This document shows, one piece after another, positions 1 through 8,015 of a stretch of 64,000 nt of DNA. Position numbers and translations under genes: made by a program. Where the stretch lies: contig NZ_JAVJQO010000006.1 of the NCBI RefSeq assembly GCF_040218225.1, positions 611,878-675,877 of the forward strand. Reading direction: 5' to 3'. The stretch's first letter is position 1. Every line of letters starts with the position of its first letter. The notes below the pieces were generated by a model. It made no database searches. It saw only the letters and a program-made list of their open reading frames with translations, and was not told the DNA's origin. The stretch comes from Gracilimonas sp. (GTDB taxonomy: Bacteria; Bacteroidota; Rhodothermia; Balneolales; Balneolaceae).

Positions 1-1283
1 TTTTCAGCGAGTCCGGTTGTATCGTCCGGAAGGTTCGTAACCAATCGGTTCAAACTATACTCCAGACGGTTGTAGCTGAGTCCAGCTGTAAGATAAAATT
101 CAGCCGGCAAATCAATTTCCGTATTTAAAAATATGAGTGATGACTGAATCTTGATTTCATCATCAAAGTTAAGTGCGCCCACTTTGCTGGTATCGTTTTC
201 GAAATTTCGGGCTGCATAGTTCGCTGCCTGAAATTCACCACCGACTGTAAACCTCGTTCTCACTTCCCCGATGTCGGTATCAAAATAGAAACGGGTTCGT
301 CCGCCGCCCGATTTCCGGCTGTCTTTTTTGTAATCCAGGTTGAAGGGATTTTCAAACGCGCTAAAGGTTCCATACACCGCAGTGAGATTGGAGATATTGT
401 CCGAAATCTGAACATCATGACTGATTCCTGCCAAAAAAGATTGCTGATCGATACTCGCGTTCGATTCCACACTTCCCAATACAAATGGATTTCCCGGCCG
501 TGCCTGACTCGGATCATTCTGAAATTGCTCCAGCGTTAATCCCCCCGGAATTCCATAATTCAAATCCGAATACAAGAAACTGGTTTTAATGACCTGTTTG
601 TCATTTAGCTGAAAACGCCCTGATAATTCTGCCGTCTGTCGGCTGAAGAACGTCTGGTCCCGGTAGCCATCGGCATGCTGATTGGAATAATTGAAACGCA
701 AACTTCCCTGTTCAAATTGATTTTGGGCATAAGCGGTATACCGCAACAATCCATAGGAGCCAATCATGGAACCTGCTCCAACTTCATTTTGGTTCGACTG
801 ACGGCTTTCAAGTAGCAGAGCCCCTCCGTTTCCGGCTCCATAAATACTCCCGGCCGGACCGCGAATCACCTCAACTTCCTGCATATTGATTACATCCAGC
901 AGATTCAGGAACGTGCTTCCGGAAGGTTCGGTAAAGGGAATCCCGTTCCAGTAGATTTTTACGTTTCGAACTCCAAACGGCGCTCTCAGAGAACTTCCCC
1001 GAATAGCTACCCTATAACTTCCCGGGGCTCTTTGCTCCAGTCGCACACCGGGAACCGTATTCAATCCATACAAAAGAGAACTTTCGTCAAACCCGCCAAT
1101 GAGCTCTGCTTTAATATTGGTGATGGCGCCGGGCGTTTCCATTACGCTTCGATTGCCTTCGTAGCCTACAACTACAACTTCCCCGAGGTCAGCTTTGAGA
1201 GTGTCAATATTCTGGCGGGCTAAAAGCTGGGCTGGAATGAGGTTACATGCTAATAATAGAAAAACTGCTGATTTTTTGTCCAT
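1..1283 (-). CDS. TonB-dependent outer-membrane receptor, N-terminal part (runs off left edge)
   Basis: An open reading frame starts with ATG at 1281-1283 and runs to base 1 without a stop, giving about 427 residues; the C-terminal part of the barrel lies outside the window. A signal peptide (MDKKSAVFLLLACNLIPAQ) is followed by a short region reading DLGEVVVVGYE, like a TonB box lead-in, and then a plug domain with NTVPGVRLEQRAPGSYRVAI and VEVIRGPAGSIYGAGNGGAL. The rest has alternating aromatic beta-strands typical of a 22-strand barrel. There is no carboxypeptidase-like N-terminal domain of the SusC type, so an iron-siderophore, cobalamin or metal receptor is more likely than a glycan receptor, but the substrate cannot be read from this sequence. 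It is divergent from murI, with 82 bp between them. Confidence 0.88.
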   Translation of the reverse strand, partial: MDKKSAVFLLLACNLIPAQLLARQNIDTLKADLGEVVVVGYEGNRSVMETPGAITNIKAELIGGFDESSLLYGLNTVPGVRLEQRAPGSYRVAIRGSSLRAPFGVRNVKIYWNGIPFTEPSGSTFLNLLDVINMQEVEVIRGPAGSIYGAGNGGALLLESRQSNQNEVGAGSMIGSYGLLRYTAYAQNQFEQGSLRFNYSNQHADGYRDQTFFSRQTAELSGRFQLNDKQVIKTSFLYSDLNYGIPGGLTLEQFQNDPSQARPGNPFVLGSVESNASIDQQSFLAGISHDVQISDNISNLTAVYGTFSAFENPFNLDYKKDSRKSGGGRTRFYFDTDIGEVRTRFTVGGEFQAANYAARNFENDTSKVGALNFDDEIKIQSSLIFLNTEIDLPAEFYLTAGLSYNRLEYSLNRLVTNLPDDTTGLAE

Positions 1284-1365
1284 AGGAACAAATTACAAAG
1301 CCTTGTATTAAGATTTAAGAATTGAATACCTTCTGACAACAAATAATTCACTACCGAGTACTCAT

Positions 1366-2175
1366 TTGCAAGATTTAAAGAACGCACCCATAGGCATTTT
1401 CGACTCAGGTATTGGCGGACTGACTGTAGCAAAGGCGGTCATCGACGCACTGCCCAACGAAGATATCATTTATTTCGGGGACACTGCCCGGGTTCCATAC
1501 GGAATCAAATCAGAAGAAACGGTACGCGCTTATGCTCTTGAGATTACTAATTTTTTATTGAAGCGTGGCGTGAAGATGATCCTGATTGCCTGCAATACCG
1601 TTTCGGCATCGGCTAAAGAAGAGATTATTCAGGCCGCCGGGGACATTCCAGTTTTAGACGTAATTACTGCAGGAACCAAAAATGCCATCAACCTTCCAAA
1701 TCACCGGCATGTTGGAGTTATTGGAACGTTGGCCACAGTGAACTCCCAGGCTTATGCTAAATCCATTCATGCCTACGACCCAACCATCAAAGTTACTCAA
1801 CAAGCCTGCCCGATTTTGGTTTCCTTAGCCGAAGAAGGCTGGATTGATAACGATGTGGCGATTCAAACTTTACATCATTACCTGGATGATTTTAATGAAA
1901 GCGGGATTCAGTCACTGATTCTTGGGTGTACGCACTACCCCTTGTTTAAAGATGTAATCCCTAAAGTTCTGAAAGACGGAACTATCGAAATCATTGACTC
2001 GGCAGAGTCGATTGCTGAATCAGCCAAATCTAAACTGGACGAATTAAGTCTGCTGAATGAATCCGGTGGTGACTTCCAGTGCTACGTGAGTGATCGCCCA
2101 CAGCGATTTCACGAGCTTGCCGAACGTTTTTTGGGCAAAAGCCTGAATGGCGTGGAAGTGGTAAGTTTGGGGTAA
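1366..2175 (+). CDS. murI: glutamate racemase
   Basis: Interconverts L- and D-glutamate in the cytoplasm, supplying D-Glu for peptidoglycan. The product is 269 residues, the normal family length. IGIFDSGIGG near residues 9-18 is the N-terminal signature; ACNTVSA puts the first catalytic cysteine at residue 76 and LGCTHYPL the second at 188. The start is TTG at 1366: no in-frame ATG or GTG lies between it and the upstream region, and the conserved IGIFDSG begins only eight residues later, so this start fits. No Shine-Dalgarno sequence is visible. The gene is monocistronic and faces the OPT transporter gene; a hairpin lies between the two stops. Confidence 0.95.
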   Translation: MQDLKNAPIGIFDSGIGGLTVAKAVIDALPNEDIIYFGDTARVPYGIKSEETVRAYALEITNFLLKRGVKMILIACNTVSASAKEEIIQAAGDIPVLDVITAGTKNAINLPNHRHVGVIGTLATVNSQAYAKSIHAYDPTIKVTQQACPILVSLAEEGWIDNDVAIQTLHHYLDDFNESGIQSLILGCTHYPLFKDVIPKVLKDGTIEIIDSAESIAESAKSKLDELSLLNESGGDFQCYVSDRPQRFHELAERFLGKSLNGVEVVSLG

Positions 2176-2197
2176 AGAGCTTTCATCTAACAGATTT

Positions 2198-2235
2198 CAG
2201 CTGTCAGTTTTTGTGCTTGAAAAAACAGACAGCTG
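2198..2235. terminator. bidirectional hairpin between convergent murI and OPT transporter genes
   Basis: CAGCTGTC at 2198-2205 pairs exactly with GACAGCTG at 2228-2235, and the inner T-run and A-run extend the stem. It sits between two convergent stop codons, so it can serve as a terminator for both. Termination is inferred from position and shape. Confidence 0.6.
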
Positions 2236-2246
2236 ATTACTGATAA

Positions 2247-4295
2247 CTACTCTCCTTTCTTAACAGCTACTTTGTATAGCCAAATCATAAAGCAAATAGC
2301 TGCTCCAACTCCCAGCAAGTCCGTTAGCCAGCCCAAACCCTCAGGCATAATACGCAGTGCATCCGTACTTTCGAAAAGGGCGAATGGAATAGCGAGAATA
2401 ATCCCAATCAAGGCTTCCCCGGTAATCAAACCCGATGAAAACAGCAGTCCTTTACGCTCGGCTGAAGTTTCCGCTTCTTCAGGACTTTCCCCATTCTCAA
2501 TGGCGCGATTTCTAACAAAGCGGGCAGCGGTCCAGGCAATCATTCCACCTATGAAAATGGGCACAGATAACTCTACCGGAAGATAGATTCCTACGGCAAC
2601 AGCGAGAACCGGTGTTCTGAATTCACTTCCTTTACGTTTTAAAATCTGATCCAAAATGATAATCGCTACGGCAATCAAACCACCAATAATAATCATCGCC
2701 CATTCCAGATTTTGAGCAAATACACCTTCAGCAACCGATTGCATCAGGGTAGCCTGTGGAGCCGTCAGCATTTCTTCGGGATTCATCCCTTCCCGCGGGA
2801 AAACGCCACCCAACCCATACGCATTGAATAATAAACTCAAAATCGGAGCGATTACTAAAGCAGCAGCTACCACACCAACTACCTGCATGATTTGCTGTTT
2901 GTAGGGCGTGGCTCCCACAATTTGTCCAGCTTTTAAATCCTGCAGATTATCACCAGCTAATGCAGCGGCACAAGCAATCATCGCACCTACAATAATTGCA
3001 GCTGCCGCAGCTGTCGTCGCTTTATCCATATCAGCGGTAAAATCGACCTGACCTCCCAAAATAGCCAGCAAACAGAGCGAGGTTGCAAGCACCGTAGCTA
3101 TCGTCACCCCAGAAATCGGGTTATTGGATGAACCGACCAAACCGGCCATATATCCCGCCACAGACGAAAATAAAAATCCGGCAAAAAGTGAGAAAACAAC
3201 TCCAAATGTAATAGCTGTCCAATAGGCTCCGCTGCTTACTGCCAAATGCTCGATGTCAATGACATACATAAATACAATGAAGATCGGGATTGCCAATCCA
3301 ATAATCCCCCACACTACAATATTGATAGGCGTATCCAATTCTGTTCTCGGGATGTTTCCAGCCCCATCGTTTTTCAATTCCTTCACTGCTGCCATCGATG
3401 ATTTAATTCCATCTACCAGCGGTTTGGCCAGAGAAATCAGCGCCCAGACTCCCCCCACTACCATAGCACCTACGCCGAGATACCGTATTTTTTGACTCCA
3501 GATAGCCAGCGCAGCATCATATCCTTCAGCTGCTCCCACAATAGCCGCGATCTCTTCAGGGCTGCTAACTGCCATGTAAATCGGAATACCGAACAGCCAT
3601 GAGATCAATCCACCCACAAAAATGAGTACCGCAATATTCAACCCTACGATATACCCAACGGCTAAAAGCGCCACCGATAAATCGGCTCCCATCCCGAAAA
3701 TGGATTTCCCTGCTTTTACGGATCCTCCAACAGAACCGGCAAAAATCTTCAAGCCGGTCTGACTAAGCTTGAACAGAGCAGCGGCTATACCGGCCTGAAT
3801 AATCGTCTTGATACCAGCTCCGCCTTCGGTTCCGGCTTTAAGAACCTCACCTGTAGCCACACCTTCCGGAAACTGAAGATCGCTTTCAACAATTAAAGCC
3901 CTTCTAAGTGGGATCGTAAAGAGCACTCCCAAAATTCCCCCAAACATGGCAATAGCAGCTGTTTCCATAAAAGGGAAATCCAGCCAGTATTTTAGCAAGA
4001 TCAGTGCAGGGAGGGTGAAAATCACACCCGCTGCGAGCGACTCACCTGCTGATGCTGCCGTTTGTACAATGTTATTTTCGAGGATATTGGATTCCTTAAA
4101 GAGCCTCAGTACTGCCATCGAAATAACCGCTGCCGGAATGGACGCAGAAACCGTCATTCCCACTTTAAGACCCAAATAGGCATTCGCTCCGGCCAGAATC
4201 GCCGATAACAAAAAGCCCAGAATAACAGCTTTGACAGTAATTTGTGGAAGATCATCTTCCGGGGACACAAACGGGGTAAATCCTTTCTTACTCAT
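2247..4295 (-). CDS. OPT/YSL-family oligopeptide transporter
   Basis: A very hydrophobic 682-residue protein with about 15-16 predicted membrane segments, the size of bacterial members of the oligopeptide transporter superfamily. The N-terminus after a short polar leader has LGFLLSAILAGANAYLGLKV, the characteristic first helix of OPT proteins, and later segments include AGLVGSSNNPISGVTIATVL, which carries the NPxSG-type motif of the family. Known members move peptides or metal chelates by proton symport across the inner membrane; the substrate here is unknown. Its start codon lies 163 bp from the divergent DUF6265 gene, so it is transcribed alone. It ends just past the hairpin shared with murI. 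Confidence 0.9.
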   Translation of the reverse strand: MSKKGFTPFVSPEDDLPQITVKAVILGFLLSAILAGANAYLGLKVGMTVSASIPAAVISMAVLRLFKESNILENNIVQTAASAGESLAAGVIFTLPALILLKYWLDFPFMETAAIAMFGGILGVLFTIPLRRALIVESDLQFPEGVATGEVLKAGTEGGAGIKTIIQAGIAAALFKLSQTGLKIFAGSVGGSVKAGKSIFGMGADLSVALLAVGYIVGLNIAVLIFVGGLISWLFGIPIYMAVSSPEEIAAIVGAAEGYDAALAIWSQKIRYLGVGAMVVGGVWALISLAKPLVDGIKSSMAAVKELKNDGAGNIPRTELDTPINIVVWGIIGLAIPIFIVFMYVIDIEHLAVSSGAYWTAITFGVVFSLFAGFLFSSVAGYMAGLVGSSNNPISGVTIATVLATSLCLLAILGGQVDFTADMDKATTAAAAAIIVGAMIACAAALAGDNLQDLKAGQIVGATPYKQQIMQVVGVVAAALVIAPILSLLFNAYGLGGVFPREGMNPEEMLTAPQATLMQSVAEGVFAQNLEWAMIIIGGLIAVAIIILDQILKRKGSEFRTPVLAVAVGIYLPVELSVPIFIGGMIAWTAARFVRNRAIENGESPEEAETSAERKGLLFSSGLITGEALIGIILAIPFALFESTDALRIMPEGLGWLTDLLGVGAAICFMIWLYKVAVKKGE

Positions 4296-4458
4296 AGGTT
4301 CTATATGGCTAAATTTGGGTTTGCCGTAAATAACGAATTTTCATCTTTGATGCATAATATTTGGTGGGCTGTTAGATTTTTAGGATAAAAATAGTAATGT
4401 CCCCTTTACTGTGACCCAATTGTTATATAGTTAACCCGATCATTATATATACATCGCT

Positions 4459-4944
4459 ATGAACAAACTTATCGTACTACTCGCACTGCTCATCGGAAGC
4501 TTTTCGGTTTCTGATTATGATGAAACCCCGGCTTCCGAAAATCTTTCAAAAACCAATTTTGACATCGATGATTTCAGCTGGCTGGTAGGCTCCTGGACCG
4601 GAGATGGTTTTGGGGGAATATCCCACGAAACCTGGGCTGAACCGGTGAACGGAACCATGATGGGGATGTACCGTCATATCAATGCAGATGGGGAACTGGT
4701 GTTTTATGAATTCCTGCTGCTGGATGAAACCGAGCTTAAGCTGAAGCACTTCCACCCCGACCTGACCGGCTGGGAGGAAAAGGATGACATGACTTCATTC
4801 GAGATGATCAGCTTTACAAAGGATAAAATTGAAATGAAAGGGCTGACTTTTGAAAAGAAATCAGATACTGAGATCGTTATTTCCCTTAGAATGAGGAGAA
4901 ATGGGGAGCCTCATACTGAGGTTTTTAATATGAAGCGGGATTAA
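4459..4944 (+). CDS. secreted DUF6265 family protein
   Basis: A 161-residue protein with an N-terminal hydrophobic signal-like segment (residues 2-18), then a domain with FSWLVGSWTGDGFGG, HETWAEPVNGTMMGMYR and FYEFLLLDETELKLKHFHP. This pattern (WLxGxW, ExW, GTMxGxxR, HFHPDLTGWE) is that of DUF6265, a lipocalin-like beta-barrel family of unknown function. The Trp and His residues typical of the family are all present, so it looks intact. Its stop codon at 4942-4944 directly abuts the stop codon of the OLD-like gene on the other strand, so the accessory operon ends exactly at this gene with no intergenic base. Confidence 0.75.
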   Translation: MNKLIVLLALLIGSFSVSDYDETPASENLSKTNFDIDDFSWLVGSWTGDGFGGISHETWAEPVNGTMMGMYRHINADGELVFYEFLLLDETELKLKHFHPDLTGWEEKDDMTSFEMISFTKDKIEMKGLTFEKKSDTEIVISLRMRRNGEPHTEVFNMKRD

Positions 4945-6624
4945 TTAGTTATTAGAATGAAATACTCGTTGAATCCTTAATAACTCATCAATCAAAACTC
5001 TAAACCCCTCAAAATTCTCAACTGTATTATGTTCACCGTCATCAAAATTTGATTCGATGACCTTCTTTGCATCTCTTAGTTTACTTACATGACTATATTT
5101 TGAAGCATTATTAATTTTTTCTTCAAAAAACGGCTTGTAAAAAGACACGGGAAAGTAATCTTCTAATACAAAAAAACTATCGGTCCAGCCTGATGTTTTT
5201 TTATGATAGATAGATTTAATATTTGTCATACTAGAGTCACTTACAATTTCATCTACACCCTCTTTACCTCTGATGCCTTGGGTATCCTTATCGAATAAAC
5301 AAATACATAATTGTTCATCCCTTAAATGGTTCATAAAAACCTCTTTCAGAACCTGTACTACATTCTGGGCACCACCACAAGGGAAAATTACAAATTCGAA
5401 ATTTGTATACCCTAATAAATCCAAGGCTTTACTTAAATATTTGTAATCTGTTTTCCCTTCCACAAGTAGAATATCTCTAGTCGTTGTTAGGCCAAGATTG
5501 GCATCAAAAACAGTAAAATGCCCTTCCGTTAGTCTCTCAATTAATTGTAGTTTATCAATTTCTTTTATTCTTGATTCTCCACCCTCGCTTACCACCATTT
5601 CAATATTTTGATTTGGGAAAGAGTGCGTTAATGTCGGCGAATGAGTCGTTAGGATATTTTCTCGATTTGCATAGCCGCTAAATATATTCTTAAGCTCTTT
5701 TTTTCGAGAAATATGAACATGAGAGTCTGGCTCATCGAAGAGGATAAGAGAATTCTCATCGCCCAATACTTCTAAAATCAATTGAATCAATATTAACTTT
5801 TTCTCGCCTTCACTCAGTGATTTTACTGTTTGGCCATTATTAAATGATAACGTTACGCTCTTGACTAATTTATCCCCTTTCGGCATTGTTGCCGCCATGA
5901 GGTATTTAAAAAAGTCTACTTCACTTGAAATCAGACGTTCAAGTAATCCTTTTAGCTCATCAAGAGTATAACTTTCTTCCCTTTTTTTATTCGGGTTAAT
6001 AGTTCTGACAAAATTGACAACTGGGTTTTGTGGCCAACTATCTAATAACCTATTATTAAATTCAAAACTGATCTTATCTATAGAAGAAACACCCAAAGTT
6101 TCTACACAGAAATTTTTTATATCCTCAAAAGAATCAAAATCATAAAAAAAGAAGGTTAGTAAAGCGATATCCCAATAATATCGATTGACAAAAATTAGAG
6201 GTAGTTCAGGTATCTCACTACCTTTTAATGCCTGCACATAGTCATCATAGACTGGCTTATAATAAGCTGTCCAGATTCTGTCTTCCTCACCACTATAGCA
6301 GCAGATAACCTGATTTGGTAAAAACTCATCTCTTATTCGGTCATCTTCATTGTCTACTTTAACTCTTAATTCGTCTGTAGTCGTTTTGTATACAATTTTT
6401 ATTTCTTTTCCATCAAGATCATAACTTAAGTCGTAGCTGAAACCTGGATTAAAACCTCTATCAAATAGCCCTCTAAAAATGGCACTAATAGCTTCTAAAA
6501 TGTTGCTCTTTCCACTGCCATTGTTACCGATTAGAACAGTAATCCCATTTTTATCTTGAAAATCAATTTGTAACCCTTTAAGGTTTTTAAATGTTGTGGA
6601 AATCTTGAGTTTTTTTAGCTTCAT
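4945..6624 (-). CDS. OLD-like SMC-type ATPase with C-terminal TOPRIM/DUF4435-like domain
   Basis: 559 residues. Walker A is GNNGSGKS at residues 33-40, preceded by an SMC/RecF-type beta-strand start. An ABC signature-like LSEGEKKLILIQL lies near residue 270 and Walker B SLILFDEPDSHVH near 293-304. After the ATPase comes DILLVEGKTDYKYL (about residue 383) and ICLFDKDTQG (about 443): the glutamate and the DxD of a TOPRIM fold. This order (split ABC ATPase, then TOPRIM) is that of OLD-family nucleases; DUF4435-type proteins are the nearest alternative. Its ATG overlaps the HsdS stop codon (ATGA, 4 nt), so translation is coupled to the restriction-modification genes. Inferred role: an ATP-dependent nuclease or sensor working with the methylase/specificity pair. 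Composition is visibly AT-richer than the flanks, which suggests horizontal transfer. Confidence 0.82.
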   Translation of the reverse strand: MKLKKLKISTTFKNLKGLQIDFQDKNGITVLIGNNGSGKSNILEAISAIFRGLFDRGFNPGFSYDLSYDLDGKEIKIVYKTTTDELRVKVDNEDDRIRDEFLPNQVICCYSGEEDRIWTAYYKPVYDDYVQALKGSEIPELPLIFVNRYYWDIALLTFFFYDFDSFEDIKNFCVETLGVSSIDKISFEFNNRLLDSWPQNPVVNFVRTINPNKKREESYTLDELKGLLERLISSEVDFFKYLMAATMPKGDKLVKSVTLSFNNGQTVKSLSEGEKKLILIQLILEVLGDENSLILFDEPDSHVHISRKKELKNIFSGYANRENILTTHSPTLTHSFPNQNIEMVVSEGGESRIKEIDKLQLIERLTEGHFTVFDANLGLTTTRDILLVEGKTDYKYLSKALDLLGYTNFEFVIFPCGGAQNVVQVLKEVFMNHLRDEQLCICLFDKDTQGIRGKEGVDEIVSDSSMTNIKSIYHKKTSGWTDSFFVLEDYFPVSFYKPFFEEKINNASKYSHVSKLRDAKKVIESNFDDGEHNTVENFEGFRVLIDELLRIQRVFHSNN

Positions 6625-7997
6625 TGACCTCGAAAAATTTCATCTTTAAATGCTATGATGGCATTAATATCATTATTTTTTGCATTTCTTTTTAGTTCTG
6701 CAATCTCTCTATATCTAGTTGCTAATTTATCCGAAATTTCATTTTGAATATCTAAAGGCAGCAATGGGAAAATAATTTTTTTCGTGTTTCCAATACCCAG
6801 CTCAGTCTGATTTGTAGATTGAGCTGACTTAATAAGGTTAATCTGTCTTTGACAATATTCTGAGTTAATCAAGAAAACAATAAACTGAGGATTTAGCTTT
6901 TTTCTATTTACCCTAAGTAATAACATGTGGCTATCATACATTAATCCTTCAAATTCATTGGTAACATAACTCGCTCTGCCAATTGTACCTTCACCTGTAG
7001 AATTAATCAGAATATCACCCTCTTTGGTAAATTGGTTTTTATTAATTCCATCCAACCATTTCTTTTTTACTTTTCTTGCATGTTCTAATTTAATTTCATT
7101 CCATCTGTTACATTTCTGATTTAAAATAATAGCATCAGAATTTTTATCATAAACTGGACTCTTACCTCTTCTTAATTCTTCATAAAGAGAACTATCGGAT
7201 TCAAAAGAGAATGTCGGATATGTTTTTGAATCAAATGAACTGTTAAACAACAGGTTATCTACACTCCATTCTAAAATTTCTTTATATCGAATAAACTGAA
7301 GACCATTAATATCCTTTTCTTTCGGCTTTTCAAGTCCTACTTTTTCGAATAGATAAGATTTCAACCTTAATTTCATTTCTGAAACCTTCTTTCGATTGCC
7401 TTTTGCCCGAGAGGAAAAATCTTTATAAATATTTAGAATCCTAATTTGTTCTGTTTTTTCTGGTAAAGGAACAGTTTGATTAAGAAACATTTCTAAATCA
7501 ATTCTCTGCCTGTTGGTAGTACCACTACTACAACTTTGAGCAAAAGAAATAAATTCTTTAGTAGATGTTAATAAGACAAAAAACTGAGGTAATATTTTTT
7601 CAGTATCAATATCAAAAACTGGAAAATCATTAGTCACCATCGCTCCATCTAACTCCTCCGGTACTATTCCAAAAGCTCCATTTCGAGCATCAATTTTGGA
7701 CATAATAAACTGGCCCGCACTTGCCCTGTATTGTCGCTTTGTCCCAATATCTTTTCCAAATTTCCAGTCTCTTTCTTCAACACCATTTCCATTAATCTTT
7801 ACCGTTACTTGTTGGTATTCCACTTCATCTTGAACATGAATTATATCTCTTCTTCTTTTTAAAAAGCTTCCTATAGGAGCCAAGTCAAACTTTTCATTAT
7901 AGGAAAAAGACGTTTCCAACAGGTAGCGCACACTCCAGTTCGTTAATTGGGCTAAACTTGTTTTCTGTAAATAAGAATTACCTATAAATGCCGTCAT
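6621..7997 (-). CDS. type I-like restriction-modification specificity subunit (HsdS)
   Basis: 458 residues with the two-half organisation of HsdS: a first target-recognition domain (about residues 20-190), a helical spacer starting PLPEKTEQIRILNIYKDF and containing KVSEMKLRLKSYLFEKVGL, a second recognition domain (about 225-410), and a C-terminal helix beginning PLLPLDIQNEISDKL. The repeated P(L)-x-x-x-Q-x-x-I motif before each helix is the usual HsdS signature. It should choose the two halves of a bipartite DNA site for the methylase. The gene lies 18 nt downstream of the methylase/nuclease gene and overlaps the OLD-like gene by 4 nt. The two recognition halves differ clearly in sequence, so an asymmetric site is expected. 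The target sequence cannot be predicted by eye. Confidence 0.88.
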   Translation of the reverse strand: MTAFIGNSYLQKTSLAQLTNWSVRYLLETSFSYNEKFDLAPIGSFLKRRRDIIHVQDEVEYQQVTVKINGNGVEERDWKFGKDIGTKRQYRASAGQFIMSKIDARNGAFGIVPEELDGAMVTNDFPVFDIDTEKILPQFFVLLTSTKEFISFAQSCSSGTTNRQRIDLEMFLNQTVPLPEKTEQIRILNIYKDFSSRAKGNRKKVSEMKLRLKSYLFEKVGLEKPKEKDINGLQFIRYKEILEWSVDNLLFNSSFDSKTYPTFSFESDSSLYEELRRGKSPVYDKNSDAIILNQKCNRWNEIKLEHARKVKKKWLDGINKNQFTKEGDILINSTGEGTIGRASYVTNEFEGLMYDSHMLLLRVNRKKLNPQFIVFLINSEYCQRQINLIKSAQSTNQTELGIGNTKKIIFPLLPLDIQNEISDKLATRYREIAELKRNAKNNDINAIIAFKDEIFRGQ

Positions 7998-8015
7998 TTA
8001 AACATCCCTAATAAA

